From NCBI RefSeq assembly GCF_013391695.1, contig NZ_JACBGH010000001.1:496001-560000 (forward strand): a DNA stretch of 64,000 bases, read 5' to 3'. A program made the position numbers and the translations under genes. Shown piece by piece: positions 58,364 to 64,000 of the stretch. The notes under the pieces are model-generated. The model did not search any database. It was not told the origin of the DNA and saw nothing but the letters and a program-made list of their open reading frames with translations. Position 1 is the first letter of the stretch, and each line of letters begins with the position of its first letter. Source of the stretch: Thiomicrorhabdus cannonii (lineage in GTDB: Bacteria; Pseudomonadota; Gammaproteobacteria; Thiomicrospirales; Thiomicrospiraceae).

Positions 58364-58771
58364 TTACCTGTCATTTAACGGATTGTCTACATCGCCAGCT
58401 GACGAAAACATCAGCACCGCGATGCCGTCTTCACTGAACTCGTTGATCTTTTTTTTCAGCAAGGCATGCTCATCCTCGTTTACCGACACCATCAACATCA
58501 TATTCTTTTCCAGTAACGGCTGAATCATCTCAAAGTCGGGCGAACTATCGCCAATCACCTCGCTGAGAGGACTGACCTTGAGTCCGAGTTTTTTCAACTC
58601 CAGCAGGACTTCGCGCTCCATTAACCGGCTGGCCAGTATTTGAATCATTTTGTCCGGGCCGTGTGATTGAGCCGTATCGTTTATGCGCTGCAATAAAGAG
58701 AGATCGGGGAGAACAACATCCCTATTAAAACTCCAGCTTTCCGTTTCGCTATTGTCTTCAATCCATTCCAT
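58364..58771 (-). CDS. Unknown protein in the csoS1D-lysR unit
   Basis: About 135 residues, acidic, no signal or membrane segment. Start at 58771 is chosen for GGAAGGGA upstream; an ATG 15 bases further up is possible. No family recognised. Visible features: an acidic N-terminus (MEWIEDNSETESW), a helical centre (MIQILASRLMEREVLLELKK) and a C-terminal part (MLMVSVNEDEHALLKKKINE; IAVLMF) that could form a ferredoxin-like alpha/beta fold. First gene of the unit with rdgB, csoS1D and lysR, four bases from rdgB. Confidence 0.75.
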   Translation of the reverse strand: MEWIEDNSETESWSFNRDVVLPDLSLLQRINDTAQSHGPDKMIQILASRLMEREVLLELKKLGLKVSPLSEVIGDSSPDFEMIQPLLEKNMMLMVSVNEDEHALLKKKINEFSEDGIAVLMFSSAGDVDNPLNDR

Positions 58772-58930
58772 AGCGTTCCCTTCCATGTGCTCTATCTATA
58801 ACCTGTCAACCATCATATTGAATTTACAGATATTTTATAAATTGAAATTTCTGGCAACTTCTATAGATTCAAGTGAATGGATCAAAACAGATTCAATCTC
58901 CACTGCATCAGGCAAACAAAACACACAGAT

Positions 58931-58961
58931 AAAAAAAAGGGGCAGAACCGGTACTACCCCT
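58931..58961 (-). terminator. Terminator of the main cso operon
   Basis: On the minus strand AGGGGTAG pairs with CTGCCCCT (one G-T) over an 8-base loop, followed by eight T. It lies 54 bases beyond the McdB-like stop and separates the main cso operon from the csoS1D unit. Confidence 0.9.
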
Positions 58962-59014
58962 AATTGGCTAAGACTATTTTCCGGTTAACGGCCTCTTTGC
59001 AGGCAGATCAATCA

Positions 59015-59362
59015 CTAATCAGGCCACACTCTTCTTCGGGGAAAGACTTTGATCTGATCGGCGATATGATCGGAAACAGGCTCCATTTTCGGCTCCATGA
59101 CTTTGTTATTGCCAACAGAGCTCGGCGCGCCGGTTTTCTGCGCCGCGCCGCTAGTTTCTGCCGCCGGCTTGCTAGCGGTTTTAGCCGCAGGCTTAACCGT
59201 AGTTTTAACCGCTTCTGGCGCGGCCGTTTTTTCTGCTATGGCCTCGCTGGCTGGCCCTTCACCGGCCTGTTCAGTTTTGGCCGTGTCCGCTTTGGCCGTG
59301 CTGTTCGCAACGGCTTTTGGCGCCGCCATACCCGGCCTGTTTGAATTTTTGGACGTCGTCAT
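59015..59362 (-). CDS. McdB-like carboxysome positioning protein (candidate)
   Basis: 115 residues, very rich in Ala, Lys, Pro, Thr and Glu and predicted disordered. It has a short N-terminal basic motif (KNSNRPGMAAPKA), a long low-complexity centre (VKTTVKPAAKTASKPAAET) and the C-terminal end FPRRRVWPD. A near-terminal invariant Trp within RVWPD is the hallmark I associate with alpha-carboxysome McdB, which links carboxysomes to the ParA-type ATPase McdA. AAGGAGCACAGC precedes the chosen ATG. Two copies of the dispersed DNA repeat lie inside the gene. No McdA/ParA gene is in the window. Confidence 0.7.
   Translation of the reverse strand: MTTSKNSNRPGMAAPKAVANSTAKADTAKTEQAGEGPASEAIAEKTAAPEAVKTTVKPAAKTASKPAAETSGAAQKTGAPSSVGNNKVMEPKMEPVSDHIADQIKVFPRRRVWPD
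59260..59276 (-). repeat. In-gene copy (15/17) of the dispersed repeat (McdB-like gene, first)
   Basis: Minus strand AACTGAACAGGCCGG is exact and is read as TEQAG. Confidence 0.7.
59330..59347 (-). repeat. In-gene partial copy of the dispersed repeat (McdB-like gene, second)
   Basis: Minus strand AACAGGCCGGGT is exact (12 bases), preceded by a diverged AATTCA instead of AACTC. It encodes NRPGM in the N-terminal motif. Confidence 0.55.
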
Positions 59363-59372
59363 GCTGTGCTCC

Positions 59373-59633
59373 TTATGGCTGCTGAGTGACACGCTGGAAA
59401 CTCTTATCAATCCCGTCAGCCAGGTCAAAATCACTCTTTCCGAGCGTGCCTGTTTTGGCGTAAATAATCACCGCCACATGCTCTCTGCCAAAGCTGATAT
59501 TGGCATGGTGGTCCAAGCGTTCTGACTCCTCGGCAATCTGGTCTAAAAAGCTTCTCAGCTTCTCAAAACTGTCAAATTCAAAGCGGGATTCCAGACTGCC
59601 CGGTTTATCCTTTTGTTTCCATCGTTCATTCAT
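59373..59633 (-). CDS. Pterin-dehydratase-like RuBisCO assembly factor (acRAF)
   Basis: 86 residues with the pterin-4a-carbinolamine dehydratase fold. The double His of the active site is kept (ERLDHHANISFG), but the later TH pair appears as AK (VIIYAKTG), in line with reports that carboxysomal members are RuBisCO chaperones and not active dehydratases. Overlaps the ferritin-like gene by 4 bases and precedes the McdB-like gene by 10. Confidence 0.85.
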   Translation of the reverse strand: MNERWKQKDKPGSLESRFEFDSFEKLRSFLDQIAEESERLDHHANISFGREHVAVIIYAKTGTLGKSDFDLADGIDKSFQRVTQQP

Positions 59634-60178
59634 ATAAAGCTCCTAGCTGGCTGATACGCCTGTGTCAGGTTATGGAAATACTCCTCCAACCAAGACTGTA
59701 CCCTCATCAACTGAGACTGCTCTTCCTCCAACAGACGGCTGAAAAGCGCATGGTCTTCATAGGCACTGAAATTGGCACAATATTGCGCCGCTTCGGAATA
59801 CAGCTGAATCAACGCGATTTCACGTTCTTCGCAACTTCTCAAGGCTTCGGCAATATTCGTCGCCGGACCGGCCGGACGTAAAACACTCCCGGCAGGCAAA
59901 GCGCCCTGCGCCACCATACGATCGGTGATCAGGTTCGCATGCTGGAACTCTTCATTAGCCAAGGTGACAAAGGCTTCCGCATACGGAATCTCCTGACGGA
60001 ATTTTGCCAACGAAGCCTGTGCGAGATAATGCTGACCGGCTGAAAACTCCAGGCTCAATGCCCGTCCCAAATACCCCAGAATCTGACTATTTGCAGTCGC
60101 GGTCTGTGCTTGCGGTACTTGAGGATAAGAACCAAAACCCGGCATTACACTGCCCGGCATTCGTCCAGAATAGCGCAT
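59630..60178 (-). CDS. Bacterioferritin-like protein of the cso operon
   Basis: 182 residues, four-helix ferritin-like fold. Start at 60178 is set by GAGGAGAAAGAC upstream. The first 35 residues (MRYSGRMPGSVMPGFGSYP and on) are Gly/Pro-rich and lie before the first helix, longer than in ordinary bacterioferritin. First-helix-pair iron ligands look present (SLEFSAGQHY; ANEEFQHAN, E-x2-H), but the last E-x2-H of bacterioferritin appears as EEEQSQ, so the di-iron site may be incomplete. Conserved in alpha-carboxysome operons, role unknown. Confidence 0.83.
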   Translation of the reverse strand: MRYSGRMPGSVMPGFGSYPQVPQAQTATANSQILGYLGRALSLEFSAGQHYLAQASLAKFRQEIPYAEAFVTLANEEFQHANLITDRMVAQGALPAGSVLRPAGPATNIAEALRSCEEREIALIQLYSEAAQYCANFSAYEDHALFSRLLEEEQSQLMRVQSWLEEYFHNLTQAYQPARSFI

Positions 60179-60243
60179 GTCTTTCTCCTCACATCTCAAA
60201 TCGGAGGCCAATAATGCATCAGCCTCCGGACCTTAATCATCGG

Positions 60244-60549
60244 TTAGCTGCGACTGGCGGAATTGCCGTTTGCAACCAAAACCGGCTCAACCTCTTTATG
60301 CGGACGGGCGATGATGTGCGCGGCCACCAGACCGTCGCCGACGCGTTCACACGCATCCGCTCCGGCACGTACCGCCGCATTCACCGCACCGGTTTCACCA
60401 CGCACCATGACCGTAACGTAACCGCCGCCTACAAATTCGCGGCTCACCAGACGTACTTCCGCCGCTTTTGTCATTGCATCCGCCGCTTCAATCGCAGGCA
60501 CCAAACCGCGGGTTTCGATCATACCCAACGCAATACCGTATTCACTCAT
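60244..60549 (-). CDS. csoS1B: Carboxysome shell hexamer CsoS1B
   Basis: BMC-H shell protein that tiles the carboxysome facets. The 101 residues contain GMIETRGLVPAIEAAD, KAAEVRLVSREFVGGGYV and the BMC helix GAVNAAVRAGADACERVG. It ends in a tail VANGNSASRS longer than in the two paralogues, as in CsoS1B of other species. ATG at 60549 with AAGGAG upstream; a GTG codon directly before it is ignored. Confidence 0.93.
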   Translation of the reverse strand: MSEYGIALGMIETRGLVPAIEAADAMTKAAEVRLVSREFVGGGYVTVMVRGETGAVNAAVRAGADACERVGDGLVAAHIIARPHKEVEPVLVANGNSASRS

Positions 60550-60614
60550 CACTTTCTCCTTAATACCAATCAGAATGCATTTTGCTGCCCCAGCTCACTG
60601 AGGCAGGCATTGAA

Positions 60615-60908
60615 TTACTTTTGTTCAACGGTTAAAACCGGCTCGACTTCCTTGTGCGGGCGAGCGATGATGTGCGCGGCCACCAGACCGTCACCCACGC
60701 GTTCACACGCATCCGCGCCAGCACGCACCGCTGCGTTGACCGCACCGGTTTCGCCGCGCACCATGACGGTGACATAACCGCCACCCACAAATTCACGGCT
60801 GATCAAGCGTACTTCCGCTGCTTTTGTCATCGCATCCGCGGCCTCAATGGCCGGTACCAAACCGCGCGTTTCAATCATTCCCAATGCAATACCATATTCC
60901 GTACTCAT
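60615..60908 (-). CDS. csoS1A: Carboxysome shell hexamer CsoS1A
   Basis: 97-residue BMC-H protein, nearly identical to its neighbours across the core. It differs at the N-terminus (MSTEYGI, one extra residue), in one position of the second strand (RLIS for RLVS) and at the C-terminus (VLTVEQK). Assignment as A and not C rests on position in the usual C-A-B order. Confidence 0.92.
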   Translation of the reverse strand: MSTEYGIALGMIETRGLVPAIEAADAMTKAAEVRLISREFVGGGYVTVMVRGETGAVNAAVRAGADACERVGDGLVAAHIIARPHKEVEPVLTVEQK

Positions 60909-60934
60909 TTCCTTTCTCCTTGTCAGTCACTCAA

Positions 60935-61225
60935 TTACTTCTGCTCAATTGCCAAAACGGGTTCAACTTCTTTGTGCGGGCGGGCAATGATGTGCGCCGC
61001 CACCAGACCGTCACCGACGCGTTCACACGCATCCGCGCCGGCACGTACCGCTGCGTTGACCGCCCCGGTTTCGCCACGCACCATGACCGTGACATAACCG
61101 CCGCCGACAAACTCCCGGCTCACCAGGCGCACCTCGGCTGCTTTTGTCATCGCATCCGCCGCTTCAATAGCTGGTACCAAACCACGAGTCTCGATCATGC
61201 CTAATGCAATACCGTATTCACTCAT
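60935..61225 (-). CDS. csoS1C: Carboxysome shell hexamer CsoS1C
   Basis: 96-residue BMC-H protein, first of three tandem copies. Only the last few residues (VLAIEQK) and silent sites set it apart from CsoS1A. Hexamers form flat layers with small central pores that pass bicarbonate and other anions. GGAGAGC-type ribosome-binding site upstream. Confidence 0.92.
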   Translation of the reverse strand: MSEYGIALGMIETRGLVPAIEAADAMTKAAEVRLVSREFVGGGYVTVMVRGETGAVNAAVRAGADACERVGDGLVAAHIIARPHKEVEPVLAIEQK

Positions 61226-61256
61226 AACGCTCTCCTTTCAGTTGCTTACTTAAAAC

Positions 61257-61511
61257 TTACTTCTGTTCCGGCTGCCAGTCATCAATAATGCCGCCAACCG
61301 TCAAATCCGTTAATAACCGCGGGTCACCTGCCGCATCCCTGGCCGCTGAATTGGCGATGGTAAACACCCAATCGCCCGTTTTCGTGCCAATCGGATCCAT
61401 CGCTACAAAGAGCTCGCCCGATTCTGCTGCCAGCGCCTTCAGGGGTAAATGACCTAATCCTTCCAGGCGGCAAGTCAGAACCAACTGCTTTTTAACTTGT
61501 AGTATCTGCAT
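61257..61511 (-). CDS. csoS4B: Carboxysome vertex pentamer CsoS4B
   Basis: 84-residue EutN/CcmL-type (BMC-P) protein that caps the twelve vertices. Signatures: VAMDPIGTKTGDWVF and NSAARDAAGDPRLL. Its start at 61511 (MQILQVKKQLVLTCRL) lies inside csoS4A, giving a 20-base overlap; a longer frame opens upstream but does not fit the family length. Confidence 0.92.
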   Translation of the reverse strand: MQILQVKKQLVLTCRLEGLGHLPLKALAAESGELFVAMDPIGTKTGDWVFTIANSAARDAAGDPRLLTDLTVGGIIDDWQPEQK

Positions 61512-61764
61512 CCTGTGGTACTTCCCATTTGTCGATAATGCCAACGATCGTCAAATCGCTGGGGTAACCCTTAACGCCGGTCGCATCGCGTGCCGCCGAA
61601 CTGCCACAACACAACACCCAGTCCCCCGGTTTGCACCCTACCGGATCCACCGCCACCTGAGGGCTTCCGCCCTCCTTCTCTCTGACGACCAGCAAAGGCT
61701 TATGCTCCATCGTCGGAATGCGGCTTGTCGAAACGAGGGTTTTATCGACTCTATACACTTTCAT
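61492..61764 (-). CDS. csoS4A: Carboxysome vertex pentamer CsoS4A
   Basis: 90-residue BMC-P protein with VAVDPVGCKPGDWVLCCG and SSAARDATGVKGYPSDL, ending IIDKWEVPQDADTTS. AAAGGAGGTGACGA before the ATG is close to the ideal ribosome-binding site. 13 bases after csoSCA. Confidence 0.93.
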   Translation of the reverse strand: MKVYRVDKTLVSTSRIPTMEHKPLLVVREKEGGSPQVAVDPVGCKPGDWVLCCGSSAARDATGVKGYPSDLTIVGIIDKWEVPQDADTTS

Positions 61765-61777
61765 TCGTCACCTCCTT

Positions 61778-63361
61778 TCATGCACTTTTAAAGGCAGCCG
61801 GTGTATCCGCCAGACCGGCTAATCTTTCAGCAGGCCGGCAACCGGTATAATCCCTGAGCGTCGGCATGGTCTGTAGCAACCCTGCCGCGGCCAACTCCTG
61901 ATAACGGTTATGCAAGGCCTTTTCGATACGTAACGCCTTGGCTTGTGCACGCTCTCTGGACTCCGGCACTCGGCCATCGTAATCACAGCGGATAATGATC
62001 GGGATCGGCAAGCCCTGTTTCACATTCAGGCCCTTGAAAATCTTGATGCCGACATCCACGTCATTCACCCCTTCCTCAACCGTATCGAGAAAGCTGTAAT
62101 AACTCAGGTTACGCAGCTGCACCTCTTCAAAACCATTGCCGACGCCGATAAAGCGTTCTGCATGTCCAATATCGCTGTAGCAGCCGTTCTCGTAACGGTT
62201 CACATAAGCAATCTGCGAAAAATTATTCGCAATCAACCAACCGAGCAGCGTCACCATTTCTTCCTGTGGCGCTGTCGCCCCCTTGTCCTGATTGCAGCTA
62301 TTCAACGCCGCCGCCAGAGTTTGCTTCGCCTCGTTCTCAGGCAAGTTCAAGGTCGCCTGATAGAGCTGTGCGGTCTCCACATAACGGCTTAAGCACACCT
62401 CGCCTCTGCCATTCGGAACATGTACCTTCAGACTGTCGTCATCCGTATTCAATCCGAGCAGCAGCGTTTGTACCGTCGAGCCGCAACCGAAGCGGTTCTC
62501 GATCGCCTGTTTAAAATCGTTGAGTTTCTGTAAAGCCGCTTGCGCCGCTTTCTGGTCATCACTGCCATGTGCCGCACAGCCCTGATGGGACGGATCGGCT
62601 TTTGAAAAGTGATAGACCGCAATTTTCAGATAACGTGTCGGTTCATCTGCCGCATTGGGCTTACCTTCACGAAATCGTGTGTGTTCTATAAATACCCAAT
62701 TACGCACGCTTTCACTCACGTCGAACAGTGCGCCGGCGTGTGCCTTGCGTCTTGCCAGGGCATAAGGCAAGCGCAGCACGTAACTTAGAATGTGCGCCAA
62801 ACGTCCGTCTGCACAAGGAGCAACCCCCACGGCGTGGAACCCGGCCTGTCTAAAAATACGTTCCGCCTCATGTTTTTTCTGACCCTCCAACGGGTCTTTA
62901 ATAAAAAACTCTTCCGACATTCTCATAAACTGGGCAAAGAGGGTCTTTGCATACAGAACCTGAAAACCTATCTGCGACGGCATCTTCAATGCCGATAGCC
63001 AATCCTGTTCCGCCAAGCGCACACCCAACTTTGCAAACAGCTGTTGGTTAGCCCAACCGACAAAACCGCTCTGACTCTGCTGGGATAAAATCGCCTTCAA
63101 AACCGGTCCGATATCATCAAAACGCGATTTGACGGCCACTTCATACTGGCGCAGCCATTCGTTCTGTCGTTCATTCACCAAAACATGGGTGCCGGTCATT
63201 GACCAAGCCGTCTGCATGCTTTGCATTCCACCGTTCGCATCCACGTCCGCAGCGCCAGCCTGACTTCCATGAGCAGTTGAATCCTGCTGCCACTGCGGTT
63301 TGAACTCGATCGGCTTCCAAAACAATGACTTTTGACGATAATTACTTTTTGAACGATTCAT
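61778..63361 (-). CDS. csoSCA: Carboxysomal carbonic anhydrase CsoSCA (CsoS3)
   Basis: Beta-class carbonic anhydrase inside the shell that turns bicarbonate to CO2 next to RuBisCO. About 527 residues. Zinc and catalytic residues are visible as PCADGRLAH (Cys ligand, catalytic Asp and Arg), GCAAHG (His ligand) and RFGCGSTVQ (Cys ligand). The N-terminal approximately 60 residues (KSNYRQKSLFWKP and on) are polar and probably unstructured, where RuBisCO binding has been reported in relatives. ATG at 63361 is chosen over a TTG 12 bases upstream. Confidence 0.94.
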   Translation of the reverse strand: MNRSKSNYRQKSLFWKPIEFKPQWQQDSTAHGSQAGAADVDANGGMQSMQTAWSMTGTHVLVNERQNEWLRQYEVAVKSRFDDIGPVLKAILSQQSQSGFVGWANQQLFAKLGVRLAEQDWLSALKMPSQIGFQVLYAKTLFAQFMRMSEEFFIKDPLEGQKKHEAERIFRQAGFHAVGVAPCADGRLAHILSYVLRLPYALARRKAHAGALFDVSESVRNWVFIEHTRFREGKPNAADEPTRYLKIAVYHFSKADPSHQGCAAHGSDDQKAAQAALQKLNDFKQAIENRFGCGSTVQTLLLGLNTDDDSLKVHVPNGRGEVCLSRYVETAQLYQATLNLPENEAKQTLAAALNSCNQDKGATAPQEEMVTLLGWLIANNFSQIAYVNRYENGCYSDIGHAERFIGVGNGFEEVQLRNLSYYSFLDTVEEGVNDVDVGIKIFKGLNVKQGLPIPIIIRCDYDGRVPESRERAQAKALRIEKALHNRYQELAAAGLLQTMPTLRDYTGCRPAERLAGLADTPAAFKSA

Positions 63362-63389
63362 CAAAACACCCAATTATTCAGTTACTTGT

Positions 63390-64000
63390 TTACGCTCTCG
63401 CGCCACCGGACAGAGTGACTTTCGCCCCCGTATCCGTGTTGCCGGATGACCCCGTAATCGGACTCATCGGCAATTCAAAATTGGCGCGTTTGAACTGACC
63501 GGCTCCCATCGGGGCCTGTCCTTTAGCGCCTCTGATCGAGGCGTTGCGCTGTGCCGCCCAAGGGCCGTCCGTACCGGTGACTTTGGAACCGCGATCCCAT
63601 CCGTCACCGGTAATTTTTGCTCCCTGATCCGCCACCGCTTCGGTCATGGCCACCGGCATCGTCGCTTGTCCGATGAGCGTCGGAAAATCCGACTCCCCCG
63701 GCATCGCGGCATTGCCCGTTTCACACACCATGGCCGTCTGGTCCGCACCCAGGTAAGGGTTGCCCGTTACCAGTTTGCAAGCGCCTTTCTGCGCACCGGT
63801 CAAGCCTTGCAGCCCCGGTTGAACCCCCGATATCGCAGGGTTTGCGCCTTGACGGCGACGTTGCTGCATTTCCGCTTGTCGCGGCGCGCTGCAACTTGCT
63901 GCCTGCTCAACCCCCACATAGGGCGTGCCCGTGACCGTCTGACAGGAACCAGCCTGACCGCCCGTCATATTCGACGTGCCGCCGCTGCGGTCACCGGTGA
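63390..64000 (-). CDS. csoS2: Carboxysome scaffold CsoS2, C-terminal part (cut by window edge)
   Basis: Disordered scaffold that joins RuBisCO to the shell. Only the last about 200 residues are here; the frame runs off the right end (TGDRSGGTSN before the first Met). The region has M-type repeats with the CsoS2 pattern: GSCQTVTGTPYVGVEQ and GACKLVTGNPYLGADQ, with Cys pairs. The C-terminal part (TGDGWDRGSKVTGTDGPWA; SIRGAKG) is the shell-anchoring segment. RuBisCO genes cbbLS are expected just beyond the window. Confidence 0.93.
   Translation of the reverse strand, partial: TGDRSGGTSNMTGGQAGSCQTVTGTPYVGVEQAASCSAPRQAEMQQRRRQGANPAISGVQPGLQGLTGAQKGACKLVTGNPYLGADQTAMVCETGNAAMPGESDFPTLIGQATMPVAMTEAVADQGAKITGDGWDRGSKVTGTDGPWAAQRNASIRGAKGQAPMGAGQFKRANFELPMSPITGSSGNTDTGAKVTLSGGARA

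Noticed and set aside
59373-59633. Active pterin-4a-carbinolamine dehydratase
   Set aside because: The later active-site TH is replaced and the gene is in a cso operon with no aromatic hydroxylase; the RuBisCO assembly factor reading fits better.

Overview
The window looks like a chromosomal segment from a chemolithoautotrophic gammaproteobacterium of the Hydrogenovibrio / Thiomicrospira / Thiomicrorhabdus type. The main evidence is an alpha-carboxysome (cso) operon at the right end, a DabAB dissolved-inorganic-carbon uptake pair converging on it, a cytochrome bc1 operon, and gammaproteobacterial gene orders (rpsP-rimM-trmD, ffh/ypjD/yfjD, mla-ibaG-murA, yrbG-kdsC-lptCAB-hpf, queA-tgt-yajC-secDF). 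Genus is inferred from gene order and family knowledge, not from a database search.

Layout. 0.1-7.8 kb: ribosome and tRNA maturation genes, ffh, a CcsA-like membrane protein, a CNNM/CBS protein, an inositol-phosphatase-family enzyme and a FadL porin. 8-12.9 kb: radA, petABC (cytochrome bc1) and a NIF3-family gene. 13-21.2 kb (minus strand): mlaFEDCB lipid transport, an ABC-2 exporter pair, ibaG, murA, hisG, hisD. 21.3-28.6 kb: a DUF72-like protein, yrbG, kdsC, lptCAB, hpf, mgtE and an OmpA-family lipoprotein. 28.7-37.4 kb: prfC, then a signalling cluster of PhnD-like binding protein, hybrid histidine kinase and REC-PAS-GGDEF-EAL protein. 37.5-45.4 kb: secF, secD, yajC, tgt, queA and a second GGDEF/EAL protein.

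At 45.6-45.9 kb two tRNA genes (Leu-CAA, Val-GAC) follow a consensus promoter. They border an AT-rich accessory island (about 46.1-50.7 kb) with the debris of an IS3-family transposase and of a NERD/zinc-ribbon protein, then an intact two-gene module: a DUF4062-TPR-lipoyl-like-membrane protein and a SLOG-plus-transmembrane protein. This is my best candidate for an undescribed conflict or defence system. An orphan phage-like gene follows.

At 51.6-64 kb lies the CO2-concentrating supercluster. dabB-dabA and a small gene read rightward. csoS2 (cut by the window end)-csoSCA-csoS4A-csoS4B-csoS1 (three copies)-ferritin-like-acRAF-McdB-like read leftward to a terminator. A second minus-strand unit follows: unknown protein, RdgB/Ham1, csoS1D, LysR regulator. 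DabAB would accumulate bicarbonate in the cytoplasm; the carboxysome, with CsoSCA carbonic anhydrase, would convert it to CO2 for RuBisCO, whose genes presumably lie just beyond the right edge.

A second cross-window signal is a dispersed 17-base sequence, AACTSAACAGGCCGGGT. There are eight exact copies and many near copies. They occur as facing pairs forming terminator hairpins, as singles just after stop codons, and inside coding sequences. They are dense in the core genome from 1 to 43 kb and absent from the accessory island. The pattern resembles DNA-uptake sequences but with an unfamiliar core.
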